Positions 1 through 6,938 of a DNA stretch of 13,050 bases are shown piece by piece. Position 1 is the first letter of the stretch, and the number at the start of each line of letters is the position of its first letter. The translations under genes and the position numbers were made by a program. The notes under the pieces were generated by a model that saw only the letters and a program-made list of their open reading frames with translations, was not told where the DNA came from and did not search any database. The stretch comes from CAZVUW01 sp964629825 (GTDB lineage: Bacteria; Actinomycetota; Nitriliruptoria; Euzebyales; Egibacteraceae). The stretch covers positions 1-13,050 of the forward strand of contig CAZVUW010000088.1 in NCBI GenBank assembly GCA_964629825.1. The letters are read 5' to 3'.

Positions 1-199
1 CGATCTTCACGAACCCGCCGGCGGGGATCGCCTTCACCCCGTACTCGGTCTCGCCGCGCCGGGTGGACCACAGGGTCGGGCCGAAGCCGAGGAAGAAGCG
101 CTCCGCCTTCATGCCGAACGCCTTGGCGGTCGCGAAGTGCCCGAACTCGTGCAGCATGATCACCGCGATCACGCTGATCACGAAGAGTGTCACGTACAT
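1..199 (-). CDS. rseP: Site-2 zinc metalloprotease (RseP/Rip1 family), N-terminal part only
   Basis: This is an intramembrane M50 metalloprotease that cleaves transmembrane substrates such as anti-sigma factors. Only the first 66 codons are in the window; the gene runs off the left edge. The protein opens with a hydrophobic segment (about residues 2-16) leading directly into the zinc motif H17-E18-F19-G20-H21, the catalytic HExxH of the family. It continues with a conserved stretch containing GFGP (about 39-42) and a PAGGFVKI-like end, typical of this family before the PDZ domain. I chose the ATG at 199 because GGGAG lies five bases upstream and the gene starts 26 bases after the dxr stop. 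The dxr–site-2 protease order is the usual actinobacterial arrangement (Rip1 in Mycobacterium), normally followed by ispG. The family call is secure; its substrate cannot be judged here. Confidence 0.93.
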   Translation of the reverse strand, partial: MYVTLFVISVIAVIMLHEFGHFATAKAFGMKAERFFLGFGPTLWSTRRGETEYGVKAIPAGGFVKI

Positions 200-225
200 G
201 CGGGCTCCCGTTGACTGGGGCGGCT

Positions 226-1377
226 CTAGGCCAGCTGGCCGATCAGCTCCCGTGCCCGGTGGCGGGCCCAGCGCTCGGCCTCGAGCACGGCTTCGACGTC
301 GGTGACGGTGGTCGGGATGTGCTCCTCCAAGACTGCCTCGACCACTGCCGGAATGCTCAGGAAGCCGATGCGCTCGGCGAGGAACGCCGACACCGCCTCC
401 TCGTTTGCGGCGTTCAGGACGCCAGGGGCGGTGCCGCCCTGCCGACCCGCCGCGATGGACAGCGGGAGCATGCGGAAGGTCTCGGCGTCAACGGGCTCGA
501 ACTCGAGCGCGGTGGCGCGTGTCCAGTCCATCCGCACGGGGGCGCTCGCCAGTCGCTCGGGCCAGCCGAGGGCCAGCTGGATCGGCAGCCGCATGTCGGG
601 GGGGGACAGCTTCGCGATCGTGGCGCCGTCGTGGAACTCGACCATGCCGTGCACGATCGACTGGGGGTGGACCACCACGTCGATGCGGTCGTAGGGGATC
701 CCGAACAGCAGGTGCGCCTCGATGACCTCCAGCCCCTTGTTGGCGAGGGTGGCCGAGTTGATCGTGATGACGGCGCCCATCGACCAGGTGGGGTGCGCCA
801 GTGCGTCGCTCGGCCGCACCTTCTCGAGCTCGTCCCGGGTGCGGCCGCGGAAGGGCCCGCCGCTGGCGGTGACCACCAGGCGGGCGACCTCGGCCCCGGA
901 GCCGGCGCGCAGGCACTGGGCCAGGGCTGAGTGCTCGCTGTCCACGGGCACGAGCTGGCCGGGGGCGGCCGCGCGCATCACCAGGTCCCCACCCGCGATC
1001 AGCGACTCCTTGTTGGCGAGGGCAAGGCGGCTGCCCGCGCGCAGCGCCTCGAGGGTCGGCACCAGCCCGAGGCTGCCGACCAGACCGTTGACGACGATGC
1101 CCGCACCGCAGCGCGCGACCTCTACGACCCCCTCATGGCCCTCCAGGACGTCGACGCGCGGTCCGAGGGCGTCCCGAACGACGGCCGCCGCTGCCGGATC
1201 GGCCATCGCCACGCACGCCACGTCGTGCTCCTTGGCGAGCTGGATGGCGAGGTCGCTGTTGCTGCCACCCGTGAGGGCGACGACTCGGAACCGTCCCGGG
1301 TTGTCCCCCACCACCTGCAGGGTCTGCGTGCCGATCGACCCGGTGGCGCCGAGCACGGCCAGGGTCGTCGCGCTCAT
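226..1377 (-). CDS. dxr: 1-deoxy-D-xylulose 5-phosphate reductoisomerase
   Basis: Dxr catalyses the second step of the non-mevalonate (MEP) isoprenoid pathway, converting DXP to MEP with NADPH and a divalent metal in the cytosol. The 383-residue protein is full length. It shows the NADPH-binding GATGSIG (residues 10-16), the ANKES segment with K123 and E124, the metal ligands D146, E148 (in VDSEHSA) and E217 (in NKGLE), the SGGPFRG substrate loop (172-178), and HPTWSMG (195-201) with the flexible-loop tryptophan W198. All key residues are present, so it should be active. The ATG overlaps the rlmN stop as ATGA, indicating translational coupling. The next gene encodes the site-2 protease. A run of eight C (coding strand) at 598-605 lies in the conserved SPPDMRLP segment, and the frame is intact on both sides. 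Confidence 0.97.
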   Translation of the reverse strand: MSATTLAVLGATGSIGTQTLQVVGDNPGRFRVVALTGGSNSDLAIQLAKEHDVACVAMADPAAAAVVRDALGPRVDVLEGHEGVVEVARCGAGIVVNGLVGSLGLVPTLEALRAGSRLALANKESLIAGGDLVMRAAAPGQLVPVDSEHSALAQCLRAGSGAEVARLVVTASGGPFRGRTRDELEKVRPSDALAHPTWSMGAVITINSATLANKGLEVIEAHLLFGIPYDRIDVVVHPQSIVHGMVEFHDGATIAKLSPPDMRLPIQLALGWPERLASAPVRMDWTRATALEFEPVDAETFRMLPLSIAAGRQGGTAPGVLNAANEEAVSAFLAERIGFLSIPAVVEAVLEEHIPTTVTDVEAVLEAERWARHRARELIGQLA

Positions 1378-2555
1378 GCCGGGCGCTCCGCGCCGGCCGG
1401 CTGCGGCTCCGGAAGGTCCCAGCGCTGCCAGGCGGCGCGGGCCGAGGGCAGCATCCTGCCGCTGCGCATGGCGTAGTCGGCGTAGAGCTGGCCGCAGGCC
1501 GCCGCGATGTCGCCGCCGCGGTTGGCGCGGATGGTGGCGGGCACGCCGGCGCGCTCCAGCACGCCGGCGAACGCGCGCTGGCGGCCGATGGCGGGGGCGC
1601 GCCAGGGCACGGCGGGCGTCGGGTTCATCGGGATCAGGTTGACGTGAGCGCGCAGCGGCCGGACCCGCGCGGCCAGCTCCTCGGCGTGGTCGAGACCGTC
1701 GTTGATGCCGTCGATCAGGATGTACTCGAAGGTGAGCCGGCGACCCGTGACCCGCTTGTACTCCCGGCAGGCCTCCAGCAGCTCCTCGATCGGGAACTGG
1801 CGGTTGACCGGCACCAGGTCGTCGCGCAGCTCGTCGTTGGGCGCGTGCAGGCTGACCGCCAGGGTGATCGGCAGCGCCAGCTGCGCGAGTCTGCGGATGC
1901 CGGGCACGAGCCCGACGGTCGAGACCGTGACGGAGCGCGCCGAGAGGTTGAAGCCGCTGTCCCAGCCCGCACGGCCCGTGAGCCAGCGCACCGCAGCGAT
2001 CGTCACGTCCAGGTTCGCCAGCGGCTCGCCCATCCCCATGAACACGACGTTGGTCACGCGGCGCGGCAGCGCCTCCGCCGCAACCCCCGGGACCGCGAGG
2101 GCGCCGGCGGCCAGCAGGCGCTGCATGGTCGTGACCTGCCGAACCGTCTCACCGAAGGTCAGCTGCCGCCGCAGACCGGCCTGACCGGTGGCGCAGAACG
2201 GGCAGGCCATTGCGCAGCCCGCCTGCGTGGAGATGCACACCGTCGCGCGAGCGGCATGCCCCTCGGAGCCCGGGTAGAGCATCAGGACGCTCTCGACCTC
2301 GCTGCCGACCTCGCCGCGGTGGCGCAGCAGCAGCTTGTGGGTCAGCCCGCCGTCGGCGATCGAGTGCCGCACGATCTCGGGCAGCGGCGAGAAGGCCTCC
2401 AGCAGCCGCTCACGCAGCGCCGCGGGCAGGTCCGTCATCTCGCGCGGGTCGTCGACGCCGCGGATCAGCCAGGCCTGCACCTGCCGGGCGCGGAACGAAG
2501 GCTGGTCGGCGAGCAGCTCGGCCAAGCCGTCGGGGCCCAGGTCATAGGGGTCCAT
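1374..2555 (-). CDS. rlmN: Dual-specificity RNA methyltransferase RlmN (23S rRNA A2503 / tRNA A37 C2-methylation)
   Basis: RlmN is a radical-SAM methylase that places a C2-methyl group on A2503 of 23S rRNA and on A37 of some tRNAs. The 393-residue product is close to the family's usual size. The radical-SAM cluster motif CxxxCxxC is C114, C118, C121 (QAGCAMACPFC). The two extra cysteines needed for the methyl-transfer mechanism are also visible: C107 (TVCIST) and C354 (DIAAACGQL), matching C118 and C355 of E. coli RlmN. The reading frame stays open upstream to 2699, but that would overlap cdsA. I chose the ATG at 2555 because the product then begins like the family's N-terminal helical domain and the gap to the cdsA stop is 19 bases. 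An AAGGG lies about 15 bases before the ATG, which is a long spacing. The stop overlaps the dxr start. Confidence 0.95.
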   Translation of the reverse strand: MDPYDLGPDGLAELLADQPSFRARQVQAWLIRGVDDPREMTDLPAALRERLLEAFSPLPEIVRHSIADGGLTHKLLLRHRGEVGSEVESVLMLYPGSEGHAARATVCISTQAGCAMACPFCATGQAGLRRQLTFGETVRQVTTMQRLLAAGALAVPGVAAEALPRRVTNVVFMGMGEPLANLDVTIAAVRWLTGRAGWDSGFNLSARSVTVSTVGLVPGIRRLAQLALPITLAVSLHAPNDELRDDLVPVNRQFPIEELLEACREYKRVTGRRLTFEYILIDGINDGLDHAEELAARVRPLRAHVNLIPMNPTPAVPWRAPAIGRQRAFAGVLERAGVPATIRANRGGDIAAACGQLYADYAMRSGRMLPSARAAWQRWDLPEPQPAGAERPA

Positions 2556-2574
2556 GATCGGCGTCGGTTGCCCT

Positions 2575-3489
2575 TCAGCGTCCGAGGGCGGAGAGGACCA
2601 GGTGAGCGGTCGGGAGGGCGAAGATGATGGCGTCCACCCGGTCCATGATGCCGCCGTGCCCCGGGAGGATGCTGCCCAGGTCCTTGATCCCCAGGTCACG
2701 CTTGACCAGGGACTCGGACAGGTCCCCGGCGGTGGCCGCCACCGCCACGCCCAGCCCGAAGATCAGCGCGGGGCCGAGGTCGAAGCCGGGGATGCGGGTG
2801 ACGAGCAGACCCGACAGCAGCAGCACCAGCGAGATGCCGCCGGCGAAGCCCTCCCAGGTCTTGGCCGGGCTGATGCTCGGGGCGAGCTTGTTGCGGCCGA
2901 AGCGGCTGCCGAAGGCGAAGCCGCCGATGTCGTTGGCGACGGCCAGCCCCACCGTGGCGATCACGAGCCACGGGCCCTCATCACGAGCGAGCAGCAGCCC
3001 CACGAAGCTGGCCAGGAACGGCACCCAGAGGGCCATGAAGCAGGTGGCGCCGACGTTGGCCGTGATGCGCCCGACGCCGAGGCCGCGGTCCATGTCGTAG
3101 CCGGCGCGGGGGATGTCCTCGCCGGGGTCGAGCAGCGCCCAGGCCAGCGTGCCGAGGACCACCAGCACGAGCCCCAGCGACTGCGCCGACGCACCACCGC
3201 TGTAGGCGCCGAAGTGCATGACCAGCCCGGCACCGATCGCGACCGGCGTCGCAGGCCTAAGGCCCTTCACGCGGAAGGCGCCGTCGAGCTCGAGCAGCGC
3301 GCCGACGACGAGCACGGCGACGAACGCGAGGAAGGCGGTGTGCGACAGGAAGAGGGTGAGGAAGAACAGGACGGCCAGCACCACGCCGGAGGCGATGGCC
3401 AGGGGCAGGTTGCGACCGAGGTTGCCGGTGTGGCGGTCGCGGCGCGCCACGGGTTGGGGCGGGCGGTCGCGTGGAGGCGTGTAGTCCAT
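2575..3489 (-). CDS. cdsA: Phosphatidate cytidylyltransferase (CDP-diacylglycerol synthase)
   Basis: CdsA is a membrane enzyme that makes CDP-diacylglycerol from CTP and phosphatidic acid, the branch point of phospholipid synthesis. The product has 304 residues. After a soluble, Pro/Arg-rich N-terminus of about 28 residues come several hydrophobic helices (for example around 30-65, 80-120, 145-185 and 225-260). The C-terminal part carries the CDP-alcohol cytidylyltransferase signature: S-x-x-K-R at SLVKRDLGIKD followed by LPGHGGIMDRVD, with the conserved H-G-G and D-R-x-D. The ND-x-G-F-x-F-G and SPAKTWEGF segments are also typical. There is no clear ribosome-binding site before the ATG at 3489, so the start is less certain than the call. 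It lies 25 bases after frr and 19 before rlmN. Confidence 0.95.
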   Translation of the reverse strand: MDYTPPRDRPPQPVARRDRHTGNLGRNLPLAIASGVVLAVLFFLTLFLSHTAFLAFVAVLVVGALLELDGAFRVKGLRPATPVAIGAGLVMHFGAYSGGASAQSLGLVLVVLGTLAWALLDPGEDIPRAGYDMDRGLGVGRITANVGATCFMALWVPFLASFVGLLLARDEGPWLVIATVGLAVANDIGGFAFGSRFGRNKLAPSISPAKTWEGFAGGISLVLLLSGLLVTRIPGFDLGPALIFGLGVAVAATAGDLSESLVKRDLGIKDLGSILPGHGGIMDRVDAIIFALPTAHLVLSALGR

Positions 3490-3514
3490 GCCGGCGGGAG
3501 GGTCGGCGCGCGGC

Positions 3515-4084
3515 CTAGACCTCCAGCAACTCCTTCTCCTTGTTGGCCAGCAGGGTGTCGATCGTGGCGATGTGCCGGTCCGTCAGGTCCTGCAGCCGCT
3601 TGTCGGCGCGATGCGACTCGTCCTCGCCGAGCTCGCCCTCCTCCATCATGTCGGCGATGTCGGTCTTGGCCGCGCGCCGGACGTTGCGGATGGCCACCCG
3701 GCCCTCCTCCGCGCGCTCACGCGCGAGGCGGACGAACTCGCGGCGGCGCTCCTCGGTCAGCTCCGGGAAGACCACCCGGATCACCTGGCCGTCGTTGGAC
3801 GGATTGAGGCCCAGGTCGGCCGAGGCGATGGCGCGCTCGATCGCCTTGAGCGAGCTCTGGTCGAACGGGCTGACCAGCAGCATGCGGGGCTCGGGCACGC
3901 TGATGTTGGCCAGCTGCTGGAGGGGCGTGGGCACGCCGTAGTACTCGACCGGCAGAGTCGTGATCAGCTGGGGGTTGGCCCGACCGGTGCGGATCTTCGC
4001 GAACTCGCCCTTGGTGTGCTCGATCGCACCCTGCATCTTCTCGTCGGCGTCGGCCAGGATCGCCGAGATCATCTCCTCGCTCAC
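3515..4084 (-). CDS. frr: Ribosome-recycling factor
   Basis: RRF works with EF-G to split the post-termination ribosome. The product has 189 residues, close to the usual 185. It shows the two halves of the three-helix bundle, with the FAKIRTGRANP segment (about residues 28-38) and the flexible domain containing VEYYGVPTPLQQLA. The C-terminal helix has the conserved KTDIADMMEEGELGEDE region. The start codon is GTG at 4084; AAAGG overlapping the pyrH stop region gives a good ribosome-binding site. It lies 10 bases after pyrH, which is the standard pyrH-frr order and suggests co-transcription and coupling. Confidence 0.97.
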   Translation of the reverse strand: MSEEMISAILADADEKMQGAIEHTKGEFAKIRTGRANPQLITTLPVEYYGVPTPLQQLANISVPEPRMLLVSPFDQSSLKAIERAIASADLGLNPSNDGQVIRVVFPELTEERRREFVRLARERAEEGRVAIRNVRRAAKTDIADMMEEGELGEDESHRADKRLQDLTDRHIATIDTLLANKEKELLEV

Positions 4085-4094
4085 TGCACGCCTT

Positions 4095-4868
4095 TCATGC
4101 CGGGCTCCGCGTGGGCCCCTCGACCAGCGGGGAAGCGTCGTCCAGCTCCTCCGGGTGCACGAGCGTACCGATGGGCTCGCCGTTGACGACCCGGCGGATG
4201 TTTCCCTCCTCCAGGAGCTTGAAGACGACGATCGGGAGGTTGTTGACCATGCACAGCGAGATGGCCGTCTCGTCCAGGACCTTCAGGCCCATGGACAGGA
4301 CGTTGAGGTAGGTCAGCCGCTCGAAGCGCTTCGCGTTCGGGTTCTTCGCCGGGTCGGAGTCGTACACCCCGTCGACCTTGGTGCCCTTGAGGATCGCCTC
4401 GGCATCGATCTCGAGCGCGCGCTGAGCTGCGGCCGTGTCGGTGGAGAAGTACGGCGCGCCAAGGCCCGCCGCGAAGATCACCAGGCGCCCCTTCTCGAGG
4501 TGGCGGATGGCGCGGCGGCGGATGTAGGGCTCGGCGAGCTCCTGCATGCTGACCGCCGACTGCACCCGGGTCTGAAGGCCGTAGCCCTCGCAGGCGTCCT
4601 GCAGCGCCAGCGCGTTGATGACCGTCGCCAGCATGCCCATGTTGTCGGCGCTGGAGCGGTCCATGCCCGACGCCTGCGGCGAGGTGCCGCGGAAGATGTT
4701 TCCGCCGCCGACGACCACCCCCAGCTGGACCCCGAGCTCGGCTACGTCCGCGAGCTGACGGGCGACCGAGCCGACGACCGTCGGGCTGATCGAGTTCTCC
4801 TCGTCGGCGAAGGCCTCGTCAGAGACCTTCAGCAGCACCCGCCGGTACTTCGGCTTCCCCTCGCTCAC
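4095..4868 (-). CDS. pyrH: Uridylate kinase (UMP kinase)
   Basis: PyrH phosphorylates UMP to UDP with ATP and is the bacterial hexameric enzyme of the amino-acid-kinase fold. The product has 257 residues. Family motifs include VVGGGNIFRG (about residues 49-58), the NMGMLATVINALALQDA helix, PYFSTDTAAAQRALEI and a VDGVYDSDP segment. The nucleotide loop near the N-terminus reads LLKVSDEAF where most relatives have LLKLSGEAL, so the conserved glycine is Asp, and the following GFGI-like segment lacks its glycines. I chose the GTG at 4868 because GGGGAG sits eight bases upstream and the product then starts just before the YRRVLLK strand. The frame is open to 4964, but that extension would run through the likely promoter and has no family resemblance. 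It probably heads the pyrH–site-2 protease operon. Confidence 0.95.
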   Translation of the reverse strand: MSEGKPKYRRVLLKVSDEAFADEENSISPTVVGSVARQLADVAELGVQLGVVVGGGNIFRGTSPQASGMDRSSADNMGMLATVINALALQDACEGYGLQTRVQSAVSMQELAEPYIRRRAIRHLEKGRLVIFAAGLGAPYFSTDTAAAQRALEIDAEAILKGTKVDGVYDSDPAKNPNAKRFERLTYLNVLSMGLKVLDETAISLCMVNNLPIVVFKLLEEGNIRRVVNGEPIGTLVHPEELDDASPLVEGPTRSPA

Positions 4869-4876
4869 CTGCTCGT

Positions 4877-4882
4877 CTCCCC
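4877..4882 (-). promoter_or_regulatory. Ribosome-binding site that decides the pyrH start
   Basis: GGGGAG on the minus strand lies eight bases before the GTG at 4868. No comparable site precedes the upstream in-frame starts. Confidence 0.6.
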
Positions 4883-4900
4883 GGATCGACGGCCCCTGGC

Positions 4901-4906
4901 AGCATA
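4901..4906 (-). promoter_or_regulatory. Possible -10 element for pyrH operon
   Basis: The minus strand reads TATGCT, which fits the actinobacterial TAnnnT -10 pattern, 32 bases before the pyrH GTG and downstream of the tsf terminator. A promoter is expected here because the terminator should stop read-through from rpsB-tsf. I see no convincing -35 hexamer at 16-19 bases, so this is a guess based on position and one element. Confidence 0.35.
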
Positions 4907-4980
4907 CCGATCGCCGCCGCGCTGATCTGAGCCGCCACATGAGCGGCTGGCCCTCAGGCGCCACCCCAGACGGAGGCGGC

Positions 4981-5006
4981 GAAAGCCCCCGCCGGTGGCG
5001 GGGGCC
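4981..5006 (-). terminator. Rho-independent terminator after tsf
   Basis: Bases 4985-4993 (GCCCCCGCC) and 4997-5005 (GGCGGGGGC) form a perfect 9-bp GC stem with a 3-base loop. On the minus strand it begins eight bases after the tsf stop and is followed by TTTC, a short T-tract as is common in high-GC genomes. It separates rpsB-tsf from pyrH. Confidence 0.85.
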
Positions 5007-5013
5007 TCAGGTC

Positions 5014-5628
5014 CTACTCGCCGATCTGGAAGCGGGCGAAGCGGCGGACCTCGATCTTCTCGCCGCTGGTGCGCTGGAACTCGTTGACGAGGTCGCGGAC
5101 GGTCTGCTTGTCGTCCTTGATGAACGGCTGGTTCAGCAGGACCTTCTCCTTGTAGAAGGCCTGGACCTTGCCCTCGACGATCTTCTCGATGATGTGCTCG
5201 GGCTTGCCCTCGTCGCGGGCCTGCTTCTCGGCGAAGGCGCGCTCCTTGGCGAGCACGTCGGGGTCGATCTCCTCCTCGCGCACGACCAGCGGCCGCATCG
5301 CCGCGATGTGCATGGCGATGTCGTTGGCGAGCTGGCGGAAGCCGTCGCCCTTGGCCACGAAGTCGGTCTCGCAGTTCAGCTCCAGCAGGACGCCGGTCTT
5401 GGCGGGCAGGCCCGGCGTGGGCGCGTGCAGGTAGGCGTGGACCAGCCCCTCGGAGGCGGTGCGCTCGCCGACGCGGCCCTCCATCTTGGCGCCGGTGCGC
5501 TCACGGACCAGGTCGGCGGCCTTCTGGAAGTCGCCGTCGGCGTCCGTGAGGGCCTTCTTGCAGTCCATCATCCCGGCGCCGGTGGCGTCGCGGAGCCTCT
5601 TTACGTCGGCAGCGGTGAACTCGGGCAT
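5014..5628 (-). CDS. tsf: Elongation factor Ts, short form
   Basis: EF-Ts is the nucleotide-exchange factor that regenerates EF-Tu-GTP. The product has 204 residues. The N-terminal UBA-like domain (about 1-45) contains the family opening VKRLRDATGAGMMDCKKAL. The exchange motif T88-D89-F90-V91 sits in LNCETDFVAKGDGF. The C-terminal part has KVLLNQPFIKD followed by VRRFARFQIG. It is well below the ~270-280 residues usual in Streptomyces and E. coli and close to the compact type known from Thermus, so one core subdomain and its coiled-coil insert appear to be missing. Both ends look natural, so it is not truncated. An ideal AAGGAG lies seven bases before the ATG. It lies 62 bases after rpsB and ends at a strong terminator. 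Confidence 0.96.
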   Translation of the reverse strand: MPEFTAADVKRLRDATGAGMMDCKKALTDADGDFQKAADLVRERTGAKMEGRVGERTASEGLVHAYLHAPTPGLPAKTGVLLELNCETDFVAKGDGFRQLANDIAMHIAAMRPLVVREEEIDPDVLAKERAFAEKQARDEGKPEHIIEKIVEGKVQAFYKEKVLLNQPFIKDDKQTVRDLVNEFQRTSGEKIEVRRFARFQIGE

Positions 5629-5690
5629 GGCGATGCTCCTTAGGGGTGCTGATCGGGTGAGGTGTGGCCGGTCGGCCGGACCGTCCGGGC

Positions 5691-6623
5691 CTAGGCCTGC
5701 TGCTCGGGCGCGGCGTCCTCGGCCGGCTGGGCGCTCTCCGCGGGCTGGGCGCCCTCGACGTCCTCGGGGGCGACGCCGGCCTGGGCGGCGGCGTTGGCGG
5801 CCTCCTCACGCTGGAGGGCGATCTCCCACTCGGCGAGCGGCTCGATCTCCGGCTCGGCGGCCGGCGACACCGGCTTGCCGGCGGCTGCGGCAGCTGCGGC
5901 GGCCTGCTCGGCGACGACGTCGTCCTGGGTGCGGCTGGCACGCAGGGCGTGACCCTCCGCGACCGCGTCCGCGATGATGCGGGTGAGCAGGGCACCGGAC
6001 CGGATGGCGTCGTCGTTGCCCGGGATCACGTAGTCGATGACGTCGGGATCGCAGTTCGTGTCGACCACCGCGACGACCGGGATCCCCAGCCGGTTGGCCT
6101 CCTGGACGGCGATGTGCTCCTTGACCGTGTCCACGACCCACAGGGCGGACGGCAGCTTGGTCATGCCGCGGATGCCGCCGAGGTTCTGCTCCAGCTTCCG
6201 CTTCTCGCGGTCGAGCCGGATGACCTCCTTCTTGGGCAGCAGCTCGAGGGTGCCGTCCTGCTCCATGCGCTCGAGCTCGTTGAGACGGGACAGGCGGGTC
6301 TTGATGGTCTCGAAGTTGGTCAGCATGCCGCCGAGCCAGCGGTAGTTGACGTAGGGCATGCCGACGCGAAGGGCCTGGAGCTCGATGGCCTCCTGGGCCT
6401 GGCGCTTGGTGCCGACGAACAGGATGGTGCCGCCCTTGGCGACGGTGTCGCGCACGAAGGAGTAGGCCTTCTCGAGCAGGCCGATCGACTGCTGGATGTC
6501 GATGATGTAGATCCCGTTGCGCTCGCCGAAGATGAAGCGGCGCATCTTGGGGTTCCAGCGCCGGGTCTGGTGGCCGAAGTGGACACCGGCCTCCAGCAGC
6601 TGGCGCATGGTGACGACGGACAT
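5691..6623 (-). CDS. rpsB: 30S ribosomal protein S2
   Basis: S2 belongs to the 30S subunit and is needed for S1 binding and initiation in organisms that have S1. The product has 310 residues. The core (about 1-230) carries the family signatures: VHFGHQTRRWNPKM (14-27), IFGERNGIYIIDIQQ (31-45), NYRWLGGMLTNF (93-104) and VVAVVDTNCDPD (183-194). Residues from about 233 on form an Ala/Glu/Pro-rich acidic tail that contains EPLAEWEIAL (261-270), close to a short motif I recall from the tails of actinobacterial S2 proteins. I chose the ATG at 6623 because GGAAGGAAG lies just upstream and the product begins with the usual MSVVTMRQLLEAGVHFG. The frame is open to 6812, but that stretch is leader sequence with stem-loops. 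It is transcribed with tsf. Confidence 0.96.
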   Translation of the reverse strand: MSVVTMRQLLEAGVHFGHQTRRWNPKMRRFIFGERNGIYIIDIQQSIGLLEKAYSFVRDTVAKGGTILFVGTKRQAQEAIELQALRVGMPYVNYRWLGGMLTNFETIKTRLSRLNELERMEQDGTLELLPKKEVIRLDREKRKLEQNLGGIRGMTKLPSALWVVDTVKEHIAVQEANRLGIPVVAVVDTNCDPDVIDYVIPGNDDAIRSGALLTRIIADAVAEGHALRASRTQDDVVAEQAAAAAAAAGKPVSPAAEPEIEPLAEWEIALQREEAANAAAQAGVAPEDVEGAQPAESAQPAEDAAPEQQA

Positions 6624-6838
6624 GTTGAGCTTCCTTCCTCGCGGTTGAGCCTGGCACGACCGGCCACCAGAGGGTGGATGACGGACCTTGCCCCGCGCAC
6701 CGTGCGCGAGGACCGCGGGTCCCGCGGTCATGCTGTGATGTCGCCGCCCTGCCCGAGGGCGTTGCAGGCGGCGCAAGAAGTCCGGGCGAGCCCGGACCGT
6801 CGAAGGATACACGCAATCGGGTGGCCGCCGATCGGCGG
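6624..6838 (-). promoter_or_regulatory. Structured rpsB leader with several stem-loops
   Basis: No gene lies in these 215 bases. On the minus strand, in order toward rpsB, I see these inverted repeats: 6825-6838, a perfect 14-base palindrome at the assembly gap; 6781-6796, TCCGGG with a 4-base loop; 6742-6773, a 10-bp stem with one bulge and an 11-base loop; 6711-6729, 9-base arms with one base between; and 6694-6708, 7-base arms with one base between. The last two are separated by two bases. S2 is known to regulate its own rpsB-tsf mRNA through the leader in several bacteria, so this may be an r-protein leader. I did not match it to a specific known motif. Pairing was worked out by eye. Confidence 0.5.
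6804..6809 (-). promoter_or_regulatory. Possible -10 element for rpsB-tsf
   Basis: The minus strand reads TATCCT, preceded directly by GTG, which fits the TAnnnT -10 pattern. A start point a few bases downstream would place all the stem-loops below 6797 inside a leader of about 170 bases. No good -35 hexamer is visible, and the upstream side is close to the N gap. Confidence 0.3.
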
Positions 6839-6938
6839 NNNNNNNNNNNNNNNNNNNNNNNNNNNNNNNNNNNNNNNNNNNNNNNNNNNNNNNNNNNNNN
6901 NNNNNNNNNNNNNNNNNNNNNNNNNNNNNNNNNNNNNN
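6839..6938. other. Assembly gap of 100 N
   Basis: Exactly 100 unknown bases are present, the conventional filler for a scaffold gap of unknown size. It separates the M23-like gene from the rpsB leader and hides the stop codon of the former, any terminator, and possibly promoter elements of the latter. Confidence 0.98.

Noticed and set aside
598..605. Run of eight G (C on the coding strand) in dxr as a phase-variable tract or frameshift
   Set aside because: The frame is intact on both sides and encodes the conserved SPPDMRLP segment.
722..1642. Plus-strand open frame opposite dxr and rlmN
   Set aside because: It spans two real genes in antisense and has no recognisable motif.
2556..2699. Upstream in-frame extension of rlmN
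   Set aside because: It overlaps the end of cdsA by over 120 bases and encodes Ser/Trp/Pro-rich sequence unlike the family.
6624..6812. 63-residue N-terminal extension of S2
   Set aside because: The family starts at MSVVTMRQLL, which has a strong ribosome-binding site; the extension is structured leader.
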